Source of the DNA: Helicoverpa zea
Taxonomy: Eukaryota; Arthropoda; Insecta; Lepidoptera; Noctuidae
Direction of reading: 5' to 3'
Length of the DNA stretch: 64,000 nt
Assembly: GCF_022581195.2 (NCBI RefSeq)
Contig: NC_061456.1
Location: forward strand, 6,326,501 to 6,390,500
Of the stretch, positions 34,801-45,251 are shown piece by piece. The notes beneath the pieces are model-generated. The model searched no databases, was not told where the DNA came from, and saw only the letters and a list, made by a program, of their open reading frames with translations. How positions within the stretch are numbered: position 1 is the first letter of the stretch; the number at the start of each line of letters is the position of its first letter. The position numbers were made by a program, and so were the translations under genes.

Positions 34801-36690
34801 ATTAGTAGCTAGCCTTTGTCCGCAGTACTGGGATGTAAAACCCATTCGAAGCAAATGCGCTCCGGTTGAAGGATCCTTATTTAAAACGCACCTCTATGCG
34901 CTGTCGGTCAGTATTGATTGATGACACCAATGTCAGTCGGGCTTTAAGCGAATATAATGGGCAATTTACCTATGTAGTATATAATACTATGTGTACACTA
35001 AACGCATATTTGTAATCTAGGACTGGGTTTCCGCCAATTTTATATAAGACCGTTATAGAATTTGGACGCAAGGGAATAATTAAACATGGAAAGCGAATAT
35101 ATATTTTCTGACCTGTGAATCAAAGTGCTAGAAAGAGCCTATGAAAAAGGTTAATATGTCAGGTATAATTGTGACCTAATACAATTATGACATACTTTTA
35201 TTAGGTCAGAATTGTATTGTTATTAAGTCATCATTGTATTAGGTCACAATTGTACTTGTTTGTATTGTTTACAATGTTTATCGATACATCTTGTTATCTG
35301 TCAGGAAACATCAACAATCGAAAAGTTATCGAATGTTTACTTTGATTGAACAGGTGCCTACTCTGTATTGTAATGAGTAATTGCACTGTTACATATGAGA
35401 TTATGTATGTATAGTGAGGAAAACCATTAGTACCCCGTAACAGTTACCTTTATAATGATGCGTCATGTCACCTAATCACTGCCTTATAAGCTGGTGATAA
35501 TCATCAACAGGGGGGAGCTAAAGATACCAGAAGTACTCTTTGTTTTCTAGTTTTTATTCAAATGTTTCTTAATCTTCTACTCGTTTTCTTAATTCTGTTG
35601 TTTTATTTTAATAACACTGGGGAATAAGAAGCGTGCTGGAAGAAGTTCATTACAATGGATAACGATATAACACAAACAAACAGAATAAGAAGGACTGTAC
35701 AATGAGACAAGTTTTATATAAAAACAATACCTATTAAAGCAAAGGCGTATTAAATTGAACAGCTATTTATACAGCCGGCAGCTGATCAACCTTCCTCTAA
35801 CTCATTTACATAGAACTCGTCACATACCTACATGAGTAAACTATACATATTGTGTGCCCCATATTTGCTTATGGCATTTGATTAAGCACGTAGAGGCATG
35901 GTGCGAAGGCTTCGGCGCGAGATGTGGGTTACGATGAGTTACGTTCGCGCACATAACACGTATTACAACAGTTATCTACGTAATGCAACTAGAGCGAACT
36001 AATTTGTACTGCACAAATGATTTTTTCTGCCATCGAATCATCTAACAACAACTTCCCGGAGTTTTCCTTATTACTTCAAAGTGACTTTACACTTCTTAAT
36101 AATACTTATTTAATTTATGTTTAAGCCAATGTATTTTGCAGCTGTTGCCACAACAAATGTAACAAAAACATAAATAAACTATGTTAGTAGTAAAACTTTG
36201 GCTATCAATTTTGTCAAGGCTATGCCATGGTTCGGCATTTAAAGTACTTTCGTTAGTCGGTCAACAGCAATTAGGTAACATTTGTGTACAGTTCTTGTTC
36301 TGTACCAGTGATATAACTTGAGATAACACTAACTTATTGCGAGCGGGACTTTGTCCGTAATAACATAACCAACTTTATAGTTTTAACCTTCCTGCAGCTA
36401 CGTCTCATAAGAGACCAATTCCAGTGACTTTATGACCGTCTCAAAAGGTCCGTTAATCTTTTTTTTTGAGTTATGCCATTGTGTTGTGGTGACGACATTC
36501 AGTTATTAGCGCGCAACAAAAAACCGGTGGATGTGTTAAGTTGAAGTGTAAAGAATAGTTATTGGTTCATGGTGGTGCAGACAATGTTGTCGATTATGTG
36601 CATGGCGCATGATAATGTTAATGTGCACTCTGTTACCTGTGCGTGCGCGGCCGCCAGGAGGGCGCCGGAGAGGAGGAGCACTGGCCACAT
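16839..36690 (-). CDS. Membrane-anchored ZP-domain (cuticlin-like) protein, 11 exons
   Basis: Exons in transcript order: 36690-36637, 23536-23415, 21982-21874, 21568-21456, 21013-20901, 20808-20730, 20648-20518, 20312-20199, 19691-19546, 19137-19031, 16926-16839. They total 1176 bp, 391 residues plus TAA; every junction has AG/GT sites and matching phase. Exon 1 is a signal peptide (MWPVLLLSGALLAAAHA). Residues 19 to about 260 form a ZP domain with spaced cysteines (TATCKTGVMAINISF, TPACMALGNG, APDYCGVFW, NCFAFNM, QCDIAIC). A membrane helix lies at about 292-314 (WLLYLAIALGVMFVVMLLV), followed by a tyrosine/serine-rich tail with DPYRSWHGSQYGSRY and NSDHYAIVQSRPGSR. Those tail motifs resemble insect apical-matrix ZP proteins, which polymerise at the apical surface and shape cuticle. 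The exact Drosophila orthologue was not resolved. Intron 1 is 13.1 kb. I saw no polybasic cleavage site before the helix. Confidence 0.92.
17290..17620. repeat. 119-bp tandem repeat, about 2.5 copies
   Basis: The phrase CAAAAATAGTAAATGATCAC starts at 17301, 17420 and 17539, so the period is 119 bp. The units share AAAGTTT(T/C)AACACTTTGCTA and a run ending CTCCAAGTAAAT. The last unit is partial and diverged. An inverted copy of the core (GGTGATCATTTACTAAA) lies near 18034. The array is in the last ZP intron and may be the edge of an unclassified transposon. Confidence 0.75.
17637..17930. other. GC-rich block in last ZP intron
   Basis: A sharply GC-rich island inside AT-rich intron, between the 119-bp tandem array and an inverted copy of its core motif. 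It contains an open frame with no recognisable domain and CpG-rich phrases such as GCGCCTACGCGG. It is more likely part of a dispersed repeat than an exon, because the ZP exons on each side join in phase without it. Confidence 0.45.
18051..18672. repeat. Large imperfect inverted repeat (foldback element)
   Basis: Left-arm phrases GGTCCAAATTTCCACCACGA, CGAGACCTATA, GAAAGTAAAAAAAAA and GCCAGAAAAAAGTTATAGC recur as complements, in reverse order, in the right arm (for example TATAGGTCTCG near 18615 and GTGGTGGACATTTGGACC near 18630). Arms are about 130-150 bp and imperfect, around a central spacer of some 340 bp. No protein is encoded. In the last ZP intron this could fold into long double-stranded RNA. 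A MITE or foldback transposon is the simplest reading. Confidence 0.65.
18768..18934 (+). mobile_element. Poly(A)-tailed retroposon with target duplication
   Basis: A 167-bp body starts CCTGCCGGGGCTGCGGG and ends GACGTCG followed by TTA and an A-run. The direct repeat AAGTAGATATT flanks it at 18757-18767 and 18935-18945. The phrase with CTGCTAACCCACAGCGGGAG is one I recognise from a common lepidopteran retroposon 3' end. The direct repeat plus A-tail shows insertion by reverse transcription, probably 5'-truncated. Confidence 0.8.
22028..22578 (+). mobile_element. 5'-truncated RTE-type LINE fragment
   Basis: A 551-bp body in ZP intron 2, opposite to the gene. It is flanked by the direct repeat GATATATTTTTTT at 22015-22027 and 22579-22591, and ends in a GAT microsatellite tail, which is typical of RTE elements. 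An open frame fills it from 22033 to the stop at 22560. It encodes the C-terminal part of a LINE reverse transcriptase with QCVLPVMTYGTETWSL, ERAMLGVSLRDRIRNEE, KWQWAGHIARR and RSVGRPPTRWTDD. The endonuclease and the catalytic RT core are absent, so it cannot act alone. The open frame and clean duplication suggest a fairly recent insertion. Confidence 0.9.
22033..22560 (+). pseudogene. LINE reverse transcriptase, C-terminal remnant
   Basis: 175 open codons up to TGA, beginning in frame with VNRRIQLGWAAFGKLRN. This matches the region downstream of the polymerase core in RTE-clade ORFs. There is no native start; the 5' part was lost when the element inserted. No internal stop was seen. Confidence 0.85.
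22705..22790. repeat. Probable dispersed-repeat fragment
   Basis: The phrases GCATGTGCAAATTTTCATCC and CGGGAAGTGGGTCAAATT resemble a frequent lepidopteran interspersed repeat. Boundaries are uncertain and no duplication was seen. Confidence 0.35.
27853..27912 (+). mobile_element. Retroposon 3'-end fragment
   Basis: CTCAGCTGCATGTGG, a CCGACC-like ACCCC segment and TTGGGGAAGGCTAGGCAG match in order the fragment at 14139-14258. Short, diverged, and without a visible duplication. Confidence 0.5.
33793..33810 (+). repeat. A18 homopolymer
   Basis: Eighteen adenines followed by TTGCAGGGCG. It could be the tail of an old retroposon, but no body or duplication was identified. Confidence 0.7.
34110..34309 (+). 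mobile_element. Lepidopteran retroposon with target duplication
   Basis: A 200-bp body from CTAGCCGTTTTCCAGCGG to ATATTAGTATAGA, with GTTTCACCCGCGTCCCGTGG and AAATCGGTCCAGTAGTTTTT inside. These are hallmark phrases of a very common lepidopteran interspersed repeat. The direct repeat TTATTCAATA flanks it at 34100-34109 and 34310-34319. It lies in ZP intron 1. Confidence 0.8.
35167..35251. repeat. Small hairpin repeat
   Basis: A 25-base left arm (35167-35191, AATTGTGACCTAATACAATT...) pairs with 35227-35251 with one mismatch. The spacer carries a further copy of the TTAGGTCA motif. It may be a short MITE; no target duplication is clear. Confidence 0.65.
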
Positions 36691-36860
36691 TGTTCACTTG
36701 TCAGTCGAAGTTGTCAGTGAGATAGTTGTCAGTTTGACAGGAGTTGCGCGGGATGTCAGCGCGACATGGCGGACCGGTCTGCGCGGCGCACGGAGCAACA
36801 CTGCGCCGGCTCTAGCTCACCAACTTTACTTTCTGTGAGCGGCCGCGTTCACACCGGACG
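36691..36860 (-). promoter_or_regulatory. 5' leader and probable promoter of ZP gene
   Basis: Upstream of the ATG (36690, minus strand) is a GC-rich stretch with repeated CTGACA-type words (CTGACAAG, CTGACAACT), then GCCGGCGCAGTGTTGCTCC. The transcription start probably lies between 36760 and 36850. There is no clear TATA box. The sequence turns AT-rich beyond 36900. Confidence 0.4.
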
Positions 36861-37450
36861 CTGTTCCATTGTCGTTTCTTCATCATTTCATATCTACTTC
36901 CCGTAATACCAAATTATAGGGTTCGAGTTGTCGTTAATGAGGGATAGTGCCAATTGACATAGAGTCGCGACCAAAAGTGACGAATAAATCTGTTTTTGAT
37001 TGCATGATTTTTAAAGAGCGTACAGCAAATATGACCTACATTAAAGATATCATCTACTTTTAAATCAAGATTGGCTTCCAGTAGATCTTCTGTTAGAATT
37101 GGGGCTACAGTTAAATCTTAGAAACTCTGCTTAGGTCCCTATCTTTTTGGTCGTCACATTAAGGGCATGCTGAACATATGAATGGCAAGGGAAAAAATTT
37201 AAGGTTCATCGCTATTGAACCTTGCAATAGTTACATATGTATGTACCTATATTAGGAAAACAAAGATAAAACTCCGAACCCAAAATATTTTAAAAAATAG
37301 TTCACAAAACATTGACATATGAATCTTTAAATATTGGTTACCACAAATAGTAAAACAGCCCCAGTGTGAACACACAGGTGGTACGCAACGTTGCGTCGCG
37401 CGTCGGCGGCGGCAGGCGTTACGACACACGCCCACACCTGCACCATGCGT

Positions 37451-37474
<24 letters not shown>
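37451..37474. repeat. (CA)12 microsatellite
   Basis: Twelve uninterrupted CA units. No associated feature. Confidence 0.95.
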
Positions 37475-37481
<7 letters not shown>

Positions 37482-38317
37482 CAGGTATACCACACTGATC
37501 CCGCCGATAATACCCCAGCCAACCTTTTTATTCGTCGCATACGAACTCTGGTTTAGCAGAAAAGCCTTGGCTCAACACTGAACTCTTTACTTTATGTATC
37601 TCATCAAATCGTAGTCAGGCACGTTTCTGTCTAGAAGAAAGAATTGTAGCATTGTTTTAAGAAAAATATTGTTATGCATGTATTATTGCTACGAAGTCAG
37701 ACGCGGCGTAGCACACATATTAGAATTCAACGCGCTCCTCGACTGATTCGTAGATTTTATTTATTTATTTTTTTCCTTTCTTAAGTCGCGCCTTTATATG
37801 TCAAGCTTATTTATATTTTAATGTCTGTTTGGATTCTTTTATATTTACAGGGATTTCAGATTATGATATTCAGATTTTTCGGAAGATTTTATTAAATCTT
37901 TATATGTGCAAATAATATGTACCTAATTTATTTATAGTAATGTTTACTATTTAAAGATAAATACTTAATGTACTTATTCAATAGAATGCGTGTTACAGCA
38001 TTTGGAATTGAAAAAGAAGATCTATGCAGAGAACTACGACATAAATATGTATATGAAATAGTTAAATGATTGTGCAACTTAGTCTTAACAGGAAAATTAT
38101 TTGTATGTTATATACGTAGATACATACAAGGTTCTTACGGCATTTTATAAATATAATTACTACCTAAAACAATAAACAACACGGCAATTAAATGGAATTA
38201 CACGGTGTTAAAATAACTTGATTTGTAGTCTAATTTCACTTATAGTATTAAGATATTACATCATTTATCAAAAACCATTATAAATCAGACGGTTCTTCTT
38301 TCTAAAAAAACCGACGG

Positions 38318-38620
38318 TTGTGGTCAGTTAGGGGACACCATAACAAAGGCTTTCGCGCTACGGTCAAGGCTGCCGCGCCATCTACCATCAGCTTTAAGAA
38401 CTTCCACAAGGTTCTAGCTCAATGCCCGTGTGCCTGGCAGATGTCGCCACCGTCGCGAGGCGCACGTTGCCGCCCAAAATCAATATCAGTGGCGTGCGCC
38501 GTCCCGCCGATTTTCATCTGTTTCAGAAGGCACCCCTACTGCCCACATTTCATACAGTTACACGCGCAACCAGTGCTCTATAAGCGGATTCTTCGCACCG
38601 ACGGACTTATCCCTATAATC
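38318..38620 (+). other. GC-rich patch ending at a donor site, possible 5' exon
   Basis: A GC-rich open stretch in AT-rich surroundings ends at ATAATCT/GTAAGTAATT (donor at 38621). Its translation has no recognised domain. It could be an untranslated first exon of synapsin or a repeat. Orientation and distance fit the former, but nothing proves it. Confidence 0.25.
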
Positions 38621-41600
38621 TGTAAGTAATTCTTTAAAATCATTCATATTCATTCATTTTCCATTAAACAAAAATTAAATACGCATCTGCAGACATCAAT
38701 TTCATTCAGCAAACACAAGATATGTGCCGACTAGACTGAAAGTATTACGACACAGTCAACTTAGAGTCTGTATATAGGACGGGTTTTGACCTCGAAGGGC
38801 GGAACTGTTGCCTAAACGAATTAAAATTGTAATTAATGATTTATTAAACACGATATTTTAATTAAATTTTTGGTCAATTGTGTTTTTTGCTGTATAGTGA
38901 ACACAAAAATATTAAAACGCGTTGAAATAATAAAGTTGTAGTAAATTGAGCATTTTACAGCGAAAATATTTTTTAATAATATTAGTACTAACAGCTTTGT
39001 GATAATAGCATGTTGAGCGTTGATAGGACCTAAATCTGTCGCTTCGTCGTCGTCGTAGTCGTACAACCTGGAAATGATTAGATAATTGCAATGTTTATTT
39101 AGCTCCAATTCAGATATTCTACGTTAGAAAAATATAAATTTACTTAACAAAGAGAATCGATTAAGTCTATAAAATAGTTCTGCAGTATACAATGCTGAAA
39201 GAACTTTTCAATTTCCGTTTGGCTTCGATAGAGATGATATGTTACCTATACACGATCATATATGTATGGCTTATACGGAATGATCTCGCCTTTCTCATTT
39301 TGTATTTTGAATTTAGGTTTATAATAAAGCATAAAAGAAAAGTTTTATATGTTAAGTGAAAACCTTCTTTACAAAAATAAACTGGGCACCATTAAAAATA
39401 TGAGCATTATTAAAGTTAGGGTCCAATTATTCACTCTGTGTGAAAATGGAGCTTCATTTGCATATACCCGTACCTAATTTTATTATTTTATGCGTATAAA
39501 AATAACCGATGGACTAACAAATGCTCTGGAGGATTAACGATAGAGGGAGGGAAAGTTATTTTACAAATCCTCTAGGGAAGAAAGAAAAAGCAATTTTGTG
39601 CATTACTTTATTCTGTGTGGAGAAAATTTGAACGTGACATTTTTATAACGACCTCCGCCACTTATGTTGGTATTTTTCCAATAATTTATTATTCTAGGGA
39701 ATAATACAATTTCGCAACTTCGTACGAAGTATAATTTAAAGACAGTCAAAAAATTTGTTGTAAATAATATTTGCATTATGTCATGCAGAAAAGCTCAACA
39801 GAATGCTTAAATTAAAGTTAATTCATATTTCTACAATACCTTTAAAATCAAGACTTCATATTAAAATTCTATAAAAATACATATATCGAGACATCTTCGG
39901 AAGATCTTTCAGTATAGGAAGATATCGTTCGTCGATGAACGTTTAGTGGGCAATTACCCAGTGTTCCGAACTAGCTGTTACGTTTTATTAGTTTGAACAT
40001 ATCCCACGGCGGCCACATGAGACATCGCATTCTACATAGTTAATGGCGGCATTACGACCACGGATAACTATCAAACTTTATCGCTTTATTGCCTTATAAA
40101 GTACTTTTGTACGTGCTTTCAATTATTTCTATAGGTATTGTTCATATTATGTTCAGATTTGTACCGACACAGAATCTCGCAACGCCTGCCGTATAATGAA
40201 TAGCAAAGAGTAGTACACGCGATCGTAACATTACTTACAGCGCTGTTTTACACTGCTATGTCAGCATGAAATATCGCTACCGAACAGAAGGTAACTTGAT
40301 GTTTTCACGAAGCCTCGGTTTTTTCAGATTGGAAATATAGTAGTACGTACTCGTATTACTGTGCTAGGTACGTATTGTTTGCGTGCCAACTTAATGCCGA
40401 ATCACGTAGCGGGTTGTTTGTGAATGTGCCAGCATTAGGCACTCGGGTCCTAGGATCGATCCTTGCGTAACACTACCACGTCACGGGGTTGGCTGCCCGC
40501 CAGCTCTACCTAGCAGCCTCTGTTTATACACACGATTATTTGTTAGTGGGTGGACATATTTATTTCCCTTTTTTGGCAGGGTTCGTTTAAATATGTAGTT
40601 TGCAAACACAAAATAGCGAAGTATTTAACGGCTCTACCAGATTATGTAAATTAACCTTATAACCATAATTAATGAGAGAGTAATTGAGCGAGCTAAAACC
40701 TTCAAGTATTTTTAGAGTAGCCCTTTCCAGGCGTACCTTTTTACCATTTTTGACCCTTTCATACTGGAGTGCCTTTATTAAAAAAATACATTACTAATGG
40801 TTGCGAGAACTTTGTGAATGCTAAATCCGACGGTTTTTGTTTTATATTTCTTTCTTAAAATGTTTTTATTGTGTGTTTATCCTTGATCTCTTGCGACGGG
40901 CGGTATTATAGGAAAAACTTTTTGATTCATTTCTTAAGGTATTACTTTAATCCCTGAGGGCGGTCGTTCACTTGTGTACCTTTCTTTGTATCATGTTTAA
41001 TACGCAATGCAGACATTTAGGAATAGTTTGGCGCTATAAACTTCTCAATTTCATGAATAACTGGGAAGCGCTACCGAGTTTCAAATTCATTGAATACCTA
41101 GTCGAGACTCCAGACATAATAATCTAGATTATGCAAATAGTTAGCTGTATGGCTACATGACCAGTATAAATGTTTATGTGAAAATAAGTAGATAATTTTA
41201 AGAATCATTTGTAATGGTTAAATTCACGGAGATATACGAAGTTAAATTGAACATAAATGATTTTGAACATAAAGCAATTTCGCTTTATATTAGCAATTTT
41301 GTATGAAGTAAAGAAATATTTTATTTCGAATAACTTGGATATTGGACTTATCAGCCGAGTGGCTTTACACGCTTCGTAGAGATACAAAGGGTATAATGTG
41401 CCCCCTGAGGTCACGGTTGATGTACGCCTTCCAAAATGTTGCGCTTAACAGCTGCAAACCTCTTTACTACCCTTAGAGACCTCTCTTCCCTTGAATTAAC
41501 CCAAAATATGTTCCGTTTTACAAACAAGAATATTACGCGCGAAACAGGCTACAATTTTATAGATCCACAATAAAATGGCGTAATAAACCGTGAGAAACCA

Positions 41601-41689
41601 AAACTGGAACTGTAAATTTTGGAATTTAATCTGAGGGAAAGTAGAAACGTCCGAATATAGGTAAGTGAATGGCCCAATAATAGGTTACG

Positions 41690-41930
41690 GGGCGGGTTGG
41701 TTACGTAACGGGCGGGTTGCCGGAGGGTTGTTCGTTGGACGCTCGCCAGTGTGCCGCTGACGTGACTCCTCGCACCGGCACAAAATTTGTCTCACTTGAC
41801 GTACGAATATTGTGCCAAAAACTCGTGAACGTTTACCCCAAACCGTCCAATTAACAGTTTCGGAAAGAGAAGTGCAATTGAAAACCGACAACGTGGACAG
41901 AGTGGAAAATGCACAAATCAAATTGCATTG
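41690..41930 (+). promoter_or_regulatory. GC-rich promoter-like patch upstream of synapsin
   Basis: A CpG-containing block with GGGCGGGTT repeated twice and GCTGACGTGACTCC, a CRE-like word. It lies about 3.5 kb before the first coding synapsin exon. It is a candidate promoter on composition alone. Confidence 0.3.
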
Positions 41931-43865
41931 TGGATAAGTCTTCTTAGGTTTTTTTGTGCGAAAAGTTAAAAAAGGTTATTAGAATCGATTGAAGATCTGA
42001 TGTAGGTAGGTACCTAAAACCCAAGATGTTTGTAATTCAGGTTTACGATGTTATTACACTGTCGACCCCTCTATTGTCCTCGATATAGGTCGCGTTTTGT
42101 GCCAAATCTGACGCCAAAGGTATACCTCATAAACAAAGAAAACGTTTTTATTGACTGTTTTGGACGACATTAAGCTTGACAAATGGCTTCAAAATATTAA
42201 ACTGCTCTCTTTTCGTGTAATAATCGAGTAATATTTGCACAGTATATTTGCTTTAGAAGGGATAAGTTTTACGAACTCATTGGCAATTTTATGAAATCAT
42301 ATAAAATAAACTTAATTAATTTCTGCAAAAAACAAGGGTTGCTTTAATCCATGTCTTAACAAATGGGTACGAAAACTGCTAGATAACGGTTGATGGGTGA
42401 CACGAACGGCCCTCAACGAAGCCCACAAATAAATTATTCCAAGCCAGTGTTACATTATCCAAGTTCATGACCGAAATACAAATTTGACGAATGCTAATTT
42501 ACATTATGATAAAATTCTGAGCTCCACTTTTCATATAATTTTGAGTAATTATGATTATTTTTCATAATAAGTTCAAAGCTCGTTGCTTAGTGGGGTTAGA
42601 CAGTAAGTAGATGTGTGATATGGAAACAATTAACTTTGTAATTAATTAGGTCCGATAATTAAAAACACCCTGACTCACGACGTCCACCAATATAAAAGCA
42701 AGGAATAAATAAAATCAAAATCAGGAATGTTTCTTGCAGCCGCTACTAAACCACCGAAGCAGACATGAATGTGGTAACTTAGTTACGAGCAGTCGTAAGT
42801 GACTTACCTACAGATTGTAGGCACTAGGTTTGTGCATAGAATGGTTCCAGAATATCCTCGAGTATTTACTGAAATTCAGGCCTGAGATGGCGTGATGTCG
42901 TAGGCTGATATTAATTAGCGCAGGGCGAATGTATTGTACAATTAATCTGTTAATTACCCCAACTTATATTCATAACGAATACGTGAGGAATTCTTGCGCT
43001 TTTATTGTTATTGATGATGACTCGTTGCTTGAAAATGGTACAATATTTAATAAAAGAAAATAAACGAGCTTGTTTGTATTCGCATCGCTTTCATGTTCTG
43101 ATTAAACGATTTTCAGAGATGCATACTCGTTCGATATAAAATAAAAGTAATTCTCCATCGTGTAAAATGGAACGGAGATAACTCAATTTATTGTTATGCG
43201 TATGTCTCTACCATTCACGGGGTTATTGGAAAACGGAACTGTAAAAAGGAAAATATATAGTCAACATAAAAACTTCAAATTGGATCTAATTGTTTTTTGG
43301 GCTGAATTATTTTAAGAATGCTTGTGAGTTATACAGTATTCTTAGTGTATGATAAAGAAATGGAATTGTTTTATAATGCTTGATTCTTGTAAAATAATTC
43401 GTTTTGTTTTATTATCAGGTAGCTCCTCCCCCACCTCGCAAGCTGTTCACCTAGCCGCATTTATTCCATTAACATTGTTGACGTCTGCGACACTTGCCGG
43501 TAGATTTCCCGAGGTAAGTTTATGTACATATTTACTCTGTATCTTACGCAGAACGAAATTTTGTGTGAAAAGAATTCACCGTGTTAACGTCTTATGTAAG
43601 TAAGAAGAAAGATGGTCTTTTTGCGAAGGACCTTAAGGTCGTTTTTGCATTGGTACCTGCAGGTTTAGGGAATCAGCCTCACGCTTCGGTTTACATTTAC
43701 CGAAAGCTTGTTCCAACCGCTGTTCAAGATCTATGAAAATCATGTTATCTTAGACCAAGTATTCTGGCTTTATAGTAAATCTAGTTACTGCATTTACTTA
43801 TCTACATAGGAGCTTTCCGCTTCTATTCTCTTCACAAATATTCATTTTCTCAAACTAAGATACTA

Positions 43866-44092
43866 TAGTTCGGCCATTCAGAGAATGCGTTCCTGACACG
43901 TCGCGATTGAACTGACGACGTAACTTTGCAATGGCGTTGCAGTTACGATAAAAATATTTTTGCTGGTTGTTTACCGTTTTAACAATTGAGGAGCATTAAA
44001 ACAACATTATTATATCAATAATCAATGAATGTAGTTACGTCGTCAGTTCAATCGCGACGTGTCAGGAACGCATTCTCTGAATGGCCGAACTA
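43866..44092. mobile_element. MITE with perfect 60-bp terminal inverted repeats
   Basis: The 227-bp element begins TAGTTCGGCCATTCAGAGAA and ends with the exact complement; arms 43866-43925 and 44033-44092 match over all 60 bases read. TA dinucleotides at 43864-43865 and 44093-44094 fit a TA target duplication, as made by Tc1/mariner-type transposases. The 107-bp AT-rich centre has no ORF. The lack of divergence between arms suggests a young insertion. Confidence 0.85.
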
Positions 44093-45251
44093 TAACTATA
44101 AGCACACTTATGCTTACACCTAACTAAATAAACACTTGAAGTTTGCCCATTCTACGTGCATTTCCTCGTTTTATTTACAGCGACTACGCTCATTCAAATG
44201 AAACATAAAAACGGTCCGAGCGGTCATTTCATTGAGCATAACAGCGTGCAAGCTACTTCAGCTGCATGCAAGGGGCGTGTGAGTAAAAAGGGGTACAGTA
44301 GCACCTACTTAAGTCCCACTCGACTCCTTTGTACCACTTGTGTGTTTTTGTCATGCTAAAGAGTAAAGACTCTTACAGCATTTACATGATACTTAGCTTC
44401 TTTTGAAACAGACATGAACTGTGACATGAGGGAAAGTTTAAAGCACAGTTTTGCAGATTGCGTTGCATTTGATAAAACATTAAATTCATTATACGTTCAT
44501 AACCTTTAATCACATACATATTTTATTGATAGTAGGAGCATTGTGAATTAAATGTTAGAATTGCCTCTGAGTAACTCAAGGTAGTGAACGTCATAATGTT
44601 GTTCCAAACACTCAAATGTTACACATTATTGGCCATACAAACTCCAGATACTTTATTGAGCTTATTGTAGTTAGTATGGCACTAGACCTTTGATATCTAC
44701 GCAGCAATAGCAGTTGTAATAAACTAGTGTAATGTGTTTTATAACAGTGACAAATGTGCTCACTGGCCAGGTATGCAACAATATTAGAATTCCTTCGCTG
44801 AAACGAACAGGAAATGCGCTGTAACTAATTTACAATTCTTAGAATATTTGAGTTAACATTTCAGCAGTAAAACATTTTTATGTTCAATACTCAAAAAATA
44901 AAATACGGAGTAGTGAATTTCTAAAATATCCATCGTTATTTTTTCCTTCGTCGCTGGAAATCGGGTGGAAATGTGATTGAGTTTTTGCTGGAGTCCTTGT
45001 CACGGACCGGAATTGCGGCGGGTACTTTGTCTGATAAAATTGCGGTAAAGGTACGACGGCTCTCGGTTCCGAAACTAATAGGTATTTATAAGAATAGAAT
45101 AAGAATGTATATTGCTTAACCTTTTTTGTGAATTCTTTTGTTTTGGAATATCTTGTTTCTGTGCGGTAAATGTATTAGATAATGAGGTGAGACCACAAAT
45201 TGTATAAGTAATTGTTATAGTTTCATGGAATTGATGTGGTTTTATTACTAG

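Larger units (their letters stand above)
23537..36636 (-). other. First intron of ZP gene
   Basis: A 13.1-kb intron between the signal-peptide exon and the first ZP-domain exon. It contains scattered repeat fragments (27853-27912, 34110-34309, the hairpin at 35167-35251, an 18-base A-run at 33793-33810) and isolated small open frames with no recognisable domain. A compact GC-rich patch with CGCGCCTCGGGCCGAGCG near 25000 is unexplained. No nested gene was recognised on either strand. Confidence 0.75.
36861..45251. other. Region upstream of first recognised synapsin coding exon
   Basis: Holds the divergent spacer between the ZP promoter and synapsin, and probably untranslated synapsin exons. 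GC-rich patches occur at 38318-38620 and 41690-41930. Splice-bounded segments at 43419-43513 and 44181-44278 do not join in frame to the exon at 45252. A CA repeat (37451-37474) and a MITE (43866-44092) are present. No other gene was recognised. Confidence 0.55.

Noticed and set aside
36569..36838. Plus-strand open frame of 89 codons
   Set aside because: It is antisense to the ZP signal-peptide exon and leader, which have a firm splice-consistent model; its openness comes from GC-rich composition.
43419..43513. Splice-bounded open segment (acceptor TTATCAG, donor GAG/GTAAGT) as a synapsin coding exon
   Set aside because: In the phase needed to join 45252 it contains a stop (at 43452); in its open frame it ends in the wrong phase. 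Untranslated exon at most.
44181..44278. Segment after TTTATTTACAG and before GTGAGT as a coding exon
   Set aside because: The phase needed to join 45252 hits a stop within seven codons; the open frame does not match either neighbour.
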